A DNA stretch of 34,653 bases from a virus. Position 1 is the first letter of the stretch, and every line of letters starts with the position of its first letter. The translations under genes were made by a program, and so were the position numbers. The stretch is taken from the IMG/VR virus record IMGVR_UViG_3300006924_000078, positions 1 through 34,653 of that record; one strand, written 5' to 3'. The notes under the pieces are model-generated. The model made no database searches and was not told the DNA's origin. It saw only the letters and a program-made list of their open reading frames with translations. Positions 26,541 to 33,906 of the stretch are shown piece after piece.

Positions 26541-27485
26541 ATGGCAGAATATTTCTATCAAAAACCAACAGACGAAGAAGTTAAGGAATTTTGGTCAAAG
26601 ACCATTAGACCTAGAGAATCTGTCATGGAATTGAACTTCTCTGAAAAAGCAGTTACTCTAGGTAATGTTGCTGAAGGTGGTCTAACTACATTTATTGATG
26701 AGAAAGCATGGGCAGATATTGTTCTTCCTTCTATTTCATCAGAATGGCATGACCCAGGTAAAGATGAAATAAAGAACTTAATTCTTTATAGTGATGATAC
26801 ATATCTCTGCTTTAGATCTAAGATGAGATATGAGTTTGATACAAATACTACTCGATGGGTAGATTATACTTATAAAAAGGGTAATGTATCAGACATTAAA
26901 ACTATCAACGAAACTATTCGTGCTGTTGCTGTCATTCAAAAAGAAGTAAAACAGAGAGAACTTCTGGAAGAAGTAAGAAAGTTAAATCTGGAGGCACTTG
27001 ATTATTATTATGATACTAAGTGGTATAAAAGAATAGATGAAATTCAGAAAATGTTATTGTATTCTGATTGGAGAGTTCTCCCTGATGCACCACAGAAATT
27101 TGATGGTGAGCAAGCTCTATGGATTACTTGGAGAGATAAACTAAGAAATCTTCTTCCGAAAAATCCAAGAGAAACATTTTCGGATAACTTTGAAATGTTT
27201 AAATTTGTTCAAACATTGAAGTATCCAGTTGATCCTTCTATATACATGGAAACATATCCTAACCGTGATGTAGAGTATTTGTCTACTGATGATCAGTTTC
27301 ACAAGTATGATTTCCAAGTATCTAAAGATTTTGTTGGTAAAACTCAATTAAATTTGATTACATTCTTAGAAACATATGATACTAATACTAGACCTATTGA
27401 AGCAAAAGTGTTAGAATTGGCAAAGGCGTTGAAATTAGAAACTGTTTACGAAGGACTTGATTACGAAAAATTTGTTGCTGAATAA
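26541..27485 (+). CDS. Probable tail-fibre assembly chaperone, 314 aa
   Basis: Residues about 160-210 (WYKRIDEIQKMLLYSDWRVL, then PDAP and ITWRDKLRNLL) resemble the small phage tail assembly chaperone domain, in which an R-x-x-LL-x-x-SDW-x-x-LPDAP motif is followed by a W-x-x-[YW]-R-x-x-LR helix. Residues 1-130 are a mixed domain without a recognised motif, and the C-terminus (FVGKTQLNLITFLETYDT onward) is helical. Gene position directly after the fibre and first oxygenase genes suits a helper for folding or trimerising the fibres. It starts 1 base after the previous stop. Assignment rests on one motif and on context; a non-chaperone role is possible. Confidence 0.6.
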   Translation: MAEYFYQKPTDEEVKEFWSKTIRPRESVMELNFSEKAVTLGNVAEGGLTTFIDEKAWADIVLPSISSEWHDPGKDEIKNLILYSDDTYLCFRSKMRYEFDTNTTRWVDYTYKKGNVSDIKTINETIRAVAVIQKEVKQRELLEEVRKLNLEALDYYYDTKWYKRIDEIQKMLLYSDWRVLPDAPQKFDGEQALWITWRDKLRNLLPKNPRETFSDNFEMFKFVQTLKYPVDPSIYMETYPNRDVEYLSTDDQFHKYDFQVSKDFVGKTQLNLITFLETYDTNTRPIEAKVLELAKALKLETVYEGLDYEKFVAE

Positions 27486-27488
27486 TAT

Positions 27489-28133
27489 ATGATTTATGAA
27501 TATGATATGCTCCCTAAAGGAGTTGTGAAAAATGTACTTGATTTCTATCAGTTTTGTGAATTTACAGACGGTTCTTGGTCTGGATCTCAGAATAAACAAT
27601 TAAAGTACAATGAACAATTGTTGGATGAATCACATTATCCAACTCTTGTTTCTATGATGAATAAGTATATCGCTGAGAACCAGGGATTTAATTATTACTT
27701 TGTTCCTAGCGCACATACACATCCAAACTTTCTTAGATATAAAGAAGGTATGCATTATCATTGGCATAATGATATGTGGATCATGGATGGCATCAAGACA
27801 GATTATAGTATAACTGTATTTCTTAGCGAACCTGATGATTATGAAGGTGGAGAACTAGAAATTGAAGTTGGTGATTCTGCAGTAGAATATAAACTAGAGG
27901 CAGGTAGAGCAGTAATCTATCATACTGGACTAAGACATAGAGTTAAACCAGTCTTGAAAGGTGAACGAAATGTAGTTACATGGTGGTTTACTTCTATGAT
28001 TGACAATGGTAAGGTTCGTGATATAATTACAGAATACTCTCGTCTGCTTTCTGAGACACCTATGGATCCAAGTGTGAAGTGGAAGTTTGAGAATATTCGT
28101 CAAAACTTGATTAGAGAACATGCAACTTTCTGA
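27489..28133 (+). CDS. PKHD/PiuC-like 2OG-Fe(II) hydroxylase
   Basis: 214 residues with a complete facial triad: HND (His93, Asp95), distal His150 in LRHRVKPVLKGER, and Arg160 for 2-oxoglutarate. The segments ITVFLSEPDDYEGGELEIE and AVIYHTGLRHRVKPV closely follow the PKHD-type (PiuC) hydroxylase pattern and resemble the oxygenase at 2720 (DPNEYEGGELEF, LPHRVKPV), so the two may be distant paralogues. A helical C-terminal extension of about 45 residues follows. It overlaps the next oxygenase gene by 14 bases. The substrate is unknown; fibre protein or a host component are both possible. Confidence 0.88.
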   Translation: MIYEYDMLPKGVVKNVLDFYQFCEFTDGSWSGSQNKQLKYNEQLLDESHYPTLVSMMNKYIAENQGFNYYFVPSAHTHPNFLRYKEGMHYHWHNDMWIMDGIKTDYSITVFLSEPDDYEGGELEIEVGDSAVEYKLEAGRAVIYHTGLRHRVKPVLKGERNVVTWWFTSMIDNGKVRDIITEYSRLLSETPMDPSVKWKFENIRQNLIREHATF

Positions 28134-28638
28134 TATTAAGGAGTATCCTAACTTCTTTTCTGCCACTGATCATCTATCAATTAATAGAGCAATTAGCAAA
28201 AAACCATGGTATTGGGGACATCAGAGTCATCCCAAGAAAAATAGTGGTCTACCTCCATTTTGGCAGATGCTATTAAATGATGATGCCTTCTTCTCAGACT
28301 ATCTCCTAAATAAGATTAAGGAAAATACTGGTAATGAATATGATCTTGAGCGTGTTTACGCAAATGGTCAAACTTATGGTATGAGAGGCAGTATTCACCA
28401 AGATGGATTTGATGAGAGTTGCAGAACTCTATTATATTATCCTCTTGAAGTTTGGAATCCTGAGTGGAATGGCAAGACTGCTTTTAAACTAGGGAATGAA
28501 TATCGTTATGTTACTCCTGAACCAAACAAAGCAATTATATTTCCTGGCGCAATCCCACACTGGGCAGAAGAAACTTCTAGAACATTTGCTTCACTGAGAA
28601 TCACTATCGCATGGAAACTGTTTATTAAAGTAAAATGA
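28120..28638 (+). CDS. 2OG-Fe(II) oxygenase, 172 aa
   Basis: A compact dioxygenase: IHQDG gives His93 and Asp95, followed by the strand RTLLYYPLEVWNPEWNGKTAFK; AIIFPGAIPHWAEET gives distal His147; and RITIAWK places Arg160 at the 2-oxoglutarate site. The W-x-x-EWNGKTAF segment is characteristic of the group of small phage oxygenases related to prolyl-4-hydroxylase. It overlaps the preceding oxygenase (14 bases) and the next gene (ATGA), so expression is coupled. No membrane or export signal is seen. Confidence 0.85.
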   Translation: MQLSDIKEYPNFFSATDHLSINRAISKKPWYWGHQSHPKKNSGLPPFWQMLLNDDAFFSDYLLNKIKENTGNEYDLERVYANGQTYGMRGSIHQDGFDESCRTLLYYPLEVWNPEWNGKTAFKLGNEYRYVTPEPNKAIIFPGAIPHWAEETSRTFASLRITIAWKLFIKVK

Positions 28639-28970
28639 ACTATCAGGTATACGAATTTCAAGAAATTATTGAACAAGCAATTGCTTGGAGAAGGAGACCC
28701 ACTGTCTTTGTTCGTAATATCGGTCCACGAGCAATTACTGATGATGCCAGACGCGATGAAGTCTATGGCATCTATAGAATGTTACTGTCAAATGATGTAA
28801 TGCAAGGTTTGCTTAAAAATGAGTATATCTTCATTAGTTTTGATGATTTGGATGATGCAAGAGAGTATGCTGTGGATAAGTTCCCAAGAAATAGTGAGGG
28901 AGATGCTGATATGTACTTGCAAGTTGAAGTATATGATAACGAAGGCAGAATCGAATACGATAATAAGTAA
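28635..28970 (+). CDS. Hypothetical protein, 111 aa
   Basis: Not recognised. It has an arginine-rich segment (AWRRRPTVFVRNIGPRA, residues about 17-33) followed by an acidic, alternating helix/strand second half (FDDLDDAREYAVDKFPRN, LQVEVYDNEGRIEYDN). It is ATGA-coupled to the upstream oxygenase and 2 bases before the next gene, so it belongs to the same operon. No catalytic motif. Confidence 0.6.
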   Translation: MNYQVYEFQEIIEQAIAWRRRPTVFVRNIGPRAITDDARRDEVYGIYRMLLSNDVMQGLLKNEYIFISFDDLDDAREYAVDKFPRNSEGDADMYLQVEVYDNEGRIEYDNK

Positions 28971-28972
28971 TC

Positions 28973-29836
28973 ATGGCAGTAACAGAATATTATATGGGTG
29001 CTCAAGAGCACAGTATTAACACAGAAACATTCTTAAACTACCATAGATATGTTCCTCAGGCATATGTAAAGTATGATCTAATTACTGAACCTGCTCGTGT
29101 AAAGTTGCAAGAGTTCTGGGAATTTATCAAGATATCTACACTCAAACCAGGATATTTGTCAACAGCATTGTTAAAGACAAATGATTCTGGTATTTGGTTT
29201 ACAACAACTGATAATACATTTGCTGAAGATCTGTCATTTCATGCATATAGTACAGTAGATTATAGAACAGTTAATCGGAATGAGTTGTTTGCCATGTTTG
29301 GTAAGACACAACCAGAATTGATGTCTCATCTTCTATTGGAAGAGTTAGATATTGGACTTGAAGGTATATCTGTCTCTCCTAGTGGTGAATTACAAAAATG
29401 CATTTTTGTATTCAGACCCAACTCACATGTTCTTTCACTTCTGAATCTTCCTAACTATGATAAACTACAGAAGTTTGTAGATCTTAGTTTTGAAGAATTG
29501 AAGACATCTAATAATGCATCCACATCGTTTAGTTCTCCAATTCGCTTGCAAGTAGATCCAAATGATGATACACTGTCTGTAGAATTTGTAAGTGCTTTCT
29601 TCCAGAAAGATCTTTATATTAGTGGTGGCAATCATGATTCTTATCTCGGTAGAAAGAATCATTACTTTGATAGAATGATTGAAGCAGATCTTTTAACAAC
29701 AGACGAGGTTGCATATTGTAAGACAAATAGTCCATCTTGGCAACAATTCTCCATCAAATTTAAATATAGTGGTGGTGAGTTAGTAGATAAAAAACTGTAT
29801 ACATTTGATGTTAGTGACTTTGAAACTGTAACATGA
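28973..29836 (+). CDS. Unrecognised protein within oxygenase cluster, 287 aa
   Basis: I do not recognise this family. The protein is mixed alpha/beta with regular strand-like segments (GIWFTTTDNTF, QKCIFVFRPNSHVL, IRLQVDPNDDTLSVEFV, FSIKFKYSGGEL) and a helical stretch around residues 45-60. It has no signal peptide or membrane segment. It lies between oxygenase genes and overlaps the next one by 4 bases (ATGA), so it should be made at the same time and in similar amounts. A partner, substrate-binding or second modifying function in the same pathway would fit the position, but nothing in the sequence shows it. Confidence 0.65.
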   Translation: MAVTEYYMGAQEHSINTETFLNYHRYVPQAYVKYDLITEPARVKLQEFWEFIKISTLKPGYLSTALLKTNDSGIWFTTTDNTFAEDLSFHAYSTVDYRTVNRNELFAMFGKTQPELMSHLLLEELDIGLEGISVSPSGELQKCIFVFRPNSHVLSLLNLPNYDKLQKFVDLSFEELKTSNNASTSFSSPIRLQVDPNDDTLSVEFVSAFFQKDLYISGGNHDSYLGRKNHYFDRMIEADLLTTDEVAYCKTNSPSWQQFSIKFKYSGGELVDKKLYTFDVSDFETVT

Positions 29837-30399
29837 TCCTTGGTAGTATTATCCACGAGTATAAACTTGATTGTTTAGATGTAAACGAACGAGTTATTGA
29901 TTTCTTATATCAATACAAGAAAGCACAATCTACTTCTGATGTTAGATCTAATAGAAATGGATGGCAGAAGAATCATCTAGAGAATTTTCCACAACTTAAA
30001 CCTCTCACTGATCTACTTGCTGTAGAGTTTGAGAGGTTTATTTGTGATCAAATGTTGCCATTGGTTGAGACACGATTTTATCTTGGTAATTTGTTTTGTA
30101 ATATCAATCCACCAGGTGCTGTGCATGTACCACATGTACACCAAGGAGATTTTACTGGAGTATATTACTTGCAAGCACCAGAAGATTGTGGTACGCTTAG
30201 TATTTTGAATCCCCATCAATGTTCCAACACTGCTAGAATGACATCTATGTTTGCTGGTGTCAAACTAGAACAGAAGATTATTCCCACTGCTGGCACTGGG
30301 TATTTCTTTCCAACACACCTTGTACACTATGTTGAGGAGAATCTATCACAATCAGATAGGATATCCTTGTCATATAATATTAATGTCGAACCAAAATGA
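29833..30399 (+). CDS. Putative 2OG-Fe(II) oxygenase (2OG-FeII_Oxy_5-like)
   Basis: 188 residues. The block NINPPGAVHVPHVHQGDFTGVYYLQAP matches the N-x-N-x-x-G...H-x-H...G-V-Y-Y-L pattern of the 2OG-FeII_Oxy_5 family, split here at residues about 90-116. A distal THLVHYVEEN (His165) and Arg176 in DRISLSYNI complete the usual order. The first ligand pair reads His101-Val-His103 rather than HxD; this family often shows that form, so the real acidic ligand is uncertain (Asp106 is close by). It is coupled on both sides by 4-base overlaps. Confidence 0.78.
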   Translation: MILGSIIHEYKLDCLDVNERVIDFLYQYKKAQSTSDVRSNRNGWQKNHLENFPQLKPLTDLLAVEFERFICDQMLPLVETRFYLGNLFCNINPPGAVHVPHVHQGDFTGVYYLQAPEDCGTLSILNPHQCSNTARMTSMFAGVKLEQKIIPTAGTGYFFPTHLVHYVEENLSQSDRISLSYNINVEPK

Positions 30400-30983
30400 T
30401 CTGTAAAGTTATTGATGGATTGTTTGATCCTGTATATCTACATCAAATAGATTCAGTGGTGAGAGATATTCCCCTGTCTACAAATAATATTGCTAATAGG
30501 AAAACATATCCTTATGGCACAGAAGGCACACATAGACTGATGGGTCAAATACTATTCAATCGTGAGGATATTAATACTATCACCACATTGAAACCTGAGT
30601 GTGAAGACTTCTTTAAGATCTTGAAAGTAGTTGAGAAAGAACTCAATGCATACTTCTATTGCTCTCAGATAACTGTAAATGTGCAGCACAGTGGTTGTGA
30701 TGGCACTACACATGTTGATAGTCCTGATCCAAACGACTATACTATACTATTATTCTCTTGTGCCACATGGAAACAAGAGTGGGGTGGACAGTTTCAGTTG
30801 TGTACATCAGACGGTGAAATTGTGGAGGAACACGAGTATATTCCTGGTCGCGTTATATTAGTACCATCAAAACACCCACACAGAGGTTTAGGACCAACTG
30901 AACCATATATCTATAGATCATCTGTAGCATTTAGAGTTACCCCATTAGACCATCATCTTCGTACAAATTACCAAGGACAATGA
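30396..30983 (+). CDS. 2OG-Fe(II) oxygenase, prolyl-4-hydroxylase-like, 195 aa
   Basis: Complete signature: THVDS (His106, Asp108), strand YTILLFSCATW, the WGGQFQL motif typical of prolyl-4-hydroxylase-type enzymes, GRVILVPSKHPHRGLGP with distal His162, and Arg174 (IYRSSVAFRV). The N-terminal 90 residues form a helical cap with two or more Cys. It is coupled upstream and downstream by ATGA overlaps. The divergent sequence relative to the other six oxygenases suggests separate acquisition rather than recent duplication. Confidence 0.85.
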   Translation: MICKVIDGLFDPVYLHQIDSVVRDIPLSTNNIANRKTYPYGTEGTHRLMGQILFNREDINTITTLKPECEDFFKILKVVEKELNAYFYCSQITVNVQHSGCDGTTHVDSPDPNDYTILLFSCATWKQEWGGQFQLCTSDGEIVEEHEYIPGRVILVPSKHPHRGLGPTEPYIYRSSVAFRVTPLDHHLRTNYQGQ

Positions 30984-31174
30984 AAGTACCAACACAATCA
31001 GAACTTACTCATTTGCAGTTACAAGCAATGATGAGAGAAAACTCATTTCCAGAGAGTGAACTATGTTATCTGGGTATGAGAGATGGCGAATACTGGTATT
31101 TGATTGCTGGTGAACATGAAGTACCAGTATCTGCTATTGAAGATTTAACTCAGGTAAGTGATGATGCAGTTTGA
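30980..31174 (+). CDS. Hypothetical protein, 64 aa
   Basis: A small protein with an N-terminal amphipathic helix (SELTHLQLQAMMRENSFP) and a strand-rich C-terminus (CYLGMRDGEYWYLIAGEHEV). Not recognised. Overlapping starts and stops on both sides place it in the oxygenase operon. Its last 14 bases overlap the next gene. Confidence 0.55.
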   Translation: MKVPTQSELTHLQLQAMMRENSFPESELCYLGMRDGEYWYLIAGEHEVPVSAIEDLTQVSDDAV

Positions 31175-31823
31175 TGATCTAAAAACATTTGGTGTTACAT
31201 ATAATAAGTTTACACGAGATGATCTAGAATTTCTATATCGTCAAGTTGATCTCATTCGTAATAACTTTGGCAGTGCAGTGCCTGCTAATGAAGATCTTAT
31301 TGGTCACATAGATCATGAGTATTTCTTACCTGATCAGTGTAAACAGCAGTTAGAGACACTAGTTCTGCCTATGGTTGGTGCATATCTACAAGAGTATCCA
31401 ACATATAATAGAGCGAAACTTGGTGTGTTATCTGATGGTGTGCCTATTATTTTAAGAGATGCATGGGTAAACTTTCAGAAGAAGTATGAGTACAACCCCG
31501 TGCATGATCATGGTGGTGCTTTTAGTTTTGTATTATGGTTAAAGATACCATACACAAGAGAAGATGAAGATGGTGTGTCATTTACTCAAAAACTACACAA
31601 GGATGCACTAACATCTAATGGTAAGTTTGAATTCTTTTATAATGATACTTTTGGTGGTATCTACAGTCACAAACTACCAATTGATCCATCATATGAGGGT
31701 ATGATACTATTGTTTCCATCAACCATGAAGCATTGTGTCTATCCATTCTATACATCCGATGACTACAGAATATCAATATCAGGAAATTTCTATCTCGACA
31801 CAGGGAGTGGACAGTCCGCATAG
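31161..31823 (+). CDS. Putative 2OG-Fe(II) oxygenase, 220 aa
   Basis: The core block NPVHDHGGAFSFVLWLKIP (residues 112-130) and ILLFPSTMKHCVYPF (182-196) with Arg203 before ISISGNFY follow the dioxygenase order His-x-His...His...Arg (His115, His117, His191, Arg203). As in the gene at 29833, the second ligand position is His in place of Asp. A GTG three bases upstream (31158) and a second ATG at 31164 are alternatives; AGG at 31152-31154 best fits the ATG at 31161. It is the last gene before a strong terminator, so it closes the late tail operon. Confidence 0.72.
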   Translation: MMQFDDLKTFGVTYNKFTRDDLEFLYRQVDLIRNNFGSAVPANEDLIGHIDHEYFLPDQCKQQLETLVLPMVGAYLQEYPTYNRAKLGVLSDGVPIILRDAWVNFQKKYEYNPVHDHGGAFSFVLWLKIPYTREDEDGVSFTQKLHKDALTSNGKFEFFYNDTFGGIYSHKLPIDPSYEGMILLFPSTMKHCVYPFYTSDDYRISISGNFYLDTGSGQSA

Positions 31824-31833
31824 TGGACTACAG

Positions 31834-31856
31834 GGACGCACATGCGTCCTTTTTTT
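31834..31856 (+). terminator. Rho-independent terminator
   Basis: GGACGC (31834-31839) and GCGTCC (31844-31849) form a G+C stem around ACAT, followed by seven T (31850-31856). It lies 10 bases after the last oxygenase stop. A second small stem, AGTCC/GGACT (31813-31829), spans the stop codon just before it. It separates the tail operon from the methyltransferase block. Confidence 0.9.
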
Positions 31857-31887
31857 GTCTATAATTATTCCATAAGCAATCGACCCC

Positions 31888-32508
31888 ATGCCACTCACTG
31901 CTGAACAAGGTTACAAGATCCGCGAGGAATACTCTGATATTAAAGAGAAAGCGGTGTGTGATGCTCATGGTCTTGAGCAGATTGGCGGATCACGCACTAA
32001 GATTGACGGACAGGATGCTAACAAGCGTGTTAGTATCAAGAATGCTAGTGGTAGCAGCACCCAGGTGCATCTAACTACACAAAAGCATTTCATGGAGGTT
32101 CTCAACATCACAGGTGATTCTGCTGAGTTTGTCAAGCATTTCTGTGGCAACAAAGAATATGACTACAACGGCAAAGATCGCCGTACTATTAAACAGATAG
32201 ACACACAATATACTGAGGCATTCAAACAGTTCCTTGATGATAATAAGCGTGCTGTAGTTGATCTCATTATCAAGAACGGGTTTGACATTACTCATGTAGT
32301 GTACAATCACATGCCAACTCAAGAGTATGAGTTGACTTATCAGCAGATTATTGGTAAAATAGAACAAGCAGAGTGGAAGTTCTTGAGTGGTGGGGTTCAT
32401 TTGAAACTCAACGGCAAGACTCTCTTTCACTTTCAGCGTGAGGGTAAGCGTAACCCCAGCAATCGCTACAATGTTCTCTGGCACATTCACCTTAACTTGT
32501 TCGTATGA
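31888..32508 (+). CDS. Possible PD-(D/E)XK-like restriction endonuclease, 206 aa
   Basis: The gene is unidentified by name, but residues 40-51 (DGQDANKRVSIK) have the spacing of a PD-(D/E)XK nuclease centre: Asp40, then Ser49-x-Lys51 on a strand, with Glu30 ten residues earlier. A following NASGSSTQVHLTTQ segment and a C-terminal strand pattern (KTLFHFQREGK, YNVLWHIHLNLF) recall small type II restriction endonucleases. The gene overlaps a DNA methyltransferase gene by 4 bases (ATGA), the usual arrangement of restriction-modification pairs. Ser in place of Asp/Glu in the motif weakens the call; a methyltransferase partner or specificity factor is the alternative. It follows a strong terminator and has no clear ribosome binding sequence. 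Confidence 0.5.
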   Translation: MPLTAEQGYKIREEYSDIKEKAVCDAHGLEQIGGSRTKIDGQDANKRVSIKNASGSSTQVHLTTQKHFMEVLNITGDSAEFVKHFCGNKEYDYNGKDRRTIKQIDTQYTEAFKQFLDDNKRAVVDLIIKNGFDITHVVYNHMPTQEYELTYQQIIGKIEQAEWKFLSGGVHLKLNGKTLFHFQREGKRNPSNRYNVLWHIHLNLFV

Positions 32509-33227
32509 TTATCGAAAAAGACTGTATTGAAGGCATGAAAGAACTTGACGAGAGTTCTATTGATTGCATTATTACATCACCACCATACAATAAGAAAGGT
32601 TTGCTAGGCAATGTCAAGCGCGGCAATCAGATCTGGGGTAAGTTTAACATTGATTATTCTACCTATGGTGATGATATGCCAGAGCAAGAGTATCAGGCAT
32701 GGATGGTAGCATTCTTGAATGAGTGTCACAGGGTGATCAAAGATGATGGTAGCATCTTCTTCAATCACAAACCACGAAGACACAAGAATAGATGCTATCT
32801 CCCTACTGATTTCATTGCCCATAGTGATGCACAACTGTATCAACTAATCATCTGGGATAGACGCAACTCACCTAACATTCGCAATGATGTTCTTGTGCCA
32901 TGTACTGAGCACATTTATTGGTTCTGTAAAAAGAAACCCAAGGTGTTCCGTGATGCTGTTGATCAACAGTATCGTAGTGAGGTGTGGGTGATTCCTCCTG
33001 ATCGTCAGAAGCAGCACCCTGCTCCATTCCCTGACAAGTTGGTACGCAATTGCATACAACTCACTACAGAGGCAGGAGACACGGTTCTGGATCCTTTTAT
33101 GGGGTCTGGTACTACCGCTCTCGTTGCTCAGTCTCTTAACCGTAACTGGATCGGATACGAGATTGATAAAGATTATATTAAGATCACAACCGAACGCCTT
33201 AAATCTAGTGTATTATCATTTACATAG
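32505..33227 (+). CDS. Site-specific DNA methyltransferase (beta class, N4-C or N6-A)
   Basis: 240 residues with motif IV TSPPYN (24-29) near the N-terminus and motif I DPFMGSGTT (196-204) near the C-terminus, followed by GYEID (218-222); this order is that of beta-class amino-methyltransferases. HPAPFPDKLV (171-180) is the usual motif before the SAM-binding half. The protein transfers a methyl group from S-adenosylmethionine to an exocyclic amino group; SPPY is common among N4-cytosine enzymes but also occurs in N6-adenine ones, so the base is open. The recognition domain is small (residues 30-160). It may protect phage DNA from host restriction or from the overlapping upstream nuclease candidate. 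Confidence 0.9.
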   Translation: MIIEKDCIEGMKELDESSIDCIITSPPYNKKGLLGNVKRGNQIWGKFNIDYSTYGDDMPEQEYQAWMVAFLNECHRVIKDDGSIFFNHKPRRHKNRCYLPTDFIAHSDAQLYQLIIWDRRNSPNIRNDVLVPCTEHIYWFCKKKPKVFRDAVDQQYRSEVWVIPPDRQKQHPAPFPDKLVRNCIQLTTEAGDTVLDPFMGSGTTALVAQSLNRNWIGYEIDKDYIKITTERLKSSVLSFT

Positions 33228-33248
33228 TATCACAATGCCACAAATCAC

Positions 33249-33440
33249 ATGACTTGCGACACTACTAAACAAGAGAAGAGTAAGGACGCATTCTTTATAT
33301 TCTATGAGAGTGTATTGAAACCAGATCACGAACTTCGTCAAGATGCACATGATCAACAATGCTACCATGAACTACTTGAGTGGCGTAGTGAGATCATTGA
33401 ATACCTTGACAAACGACGCAACGAAGAATTTTACTTATGA
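33249..33440 (+). CDS. Hypothetical protein, 63 aa
   Basis: A small, charged, predicted helical protein with two or three Cys and a His/Asp/Gln-rich centre. Not recognised. It lies 21 bases after the methyltransferase stop and is joined to the next gene by an ATGA overlap. Confidence 0.55.
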   Translation: MTCDTTKQEKSKDAFFIFYESVLKPDHELRQDAHDQQCYHELLEWRSEIIEYLDKRRNEEFYL

Positions 33441-33706
33441 TTATTAAAGAACGCCCAAACATCAAAACCTCAGACGATCACTGGAAAAATGAGTATTCAA
33501 AACAGCGTAAAGATCGTATGCAAGATGCGATCGATGATTACCTCCAAGATGATAAAGTATCAGCACGACAAACATATGAAGAGATGCTATCTGGCGTCGA
33601 TGATGTGATAGAATATCACAAGACAGCATACTGTCGTGCTATGACTCTTCGAGATCTTATGACTGGCAACACTGATCTCGACCTAGAATACAAAATTCCT
33701 GAATAA
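33437..33706 (+). CDS. Hypothetical protein, 89 aa
   Basis: A helical, highly charged protein (basic KQRKDRMQ followed by acidic DDYLQDDK) with a C-terminal helix containing EYHKTAYCRAMTLRDLM. Not recognised. It is coupled to both neighbours by ATGA and TAATG overlaps, indicating a run of co-translated small early-type genes. Confidence 0.55.
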   Translation: MIIKERPNIKTSDDHWKNEYSKQRKDRMQDAIDDYLQDDKVSARQTYEEMLSGVDDVIEYHKTAYCRAMTLRDLMTGNTDLDLEYKIPE

Positions 33707-33906
33707 TGACTGAAGAAGATTTTAAACAAGCAATCAACAACATGTTGATGATGCAGAGCAACAATGACCAGAACTTTCAGATTCTACAAGCACAAATTGA
33801 TAATCTTCAGCGTCAGTTGAATGATCTAAATGATTTGAAGGAGATGTTCCGTCTTCCTAAAGCAGAGAACAAAGACCGTAAACTATTTGAAGAGGTTGAC
33901 GAGTGA
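33706..33906 (+). CDS. Small coiled-coil protein, 66 aa
   Basis: Residues about 20-48 (NDQNFQILQAQIDNLQRQLN onward) show heptad hydrophobics with Gln/Asn/Asp spacers, a short coiled coil likely to oligomerise. The C-terminus is charged. Function unknown. It overlaps the previous stop by one base and the next GTG start by 4 bases. Confidence 0.55.
   Translation: MTEEDFKQAINNMLMMQSNNDQNFQILQAQIDNLQRQLNDLNDLKEMFRLPKAENKDRKLFEEVDE

Noticed and set aside
31860-31867. TATAATTA as a second late promoter
   Set aside because: It differs from TATAAATA, no start-site evidence exists, and such A+T octamers are frequent here.
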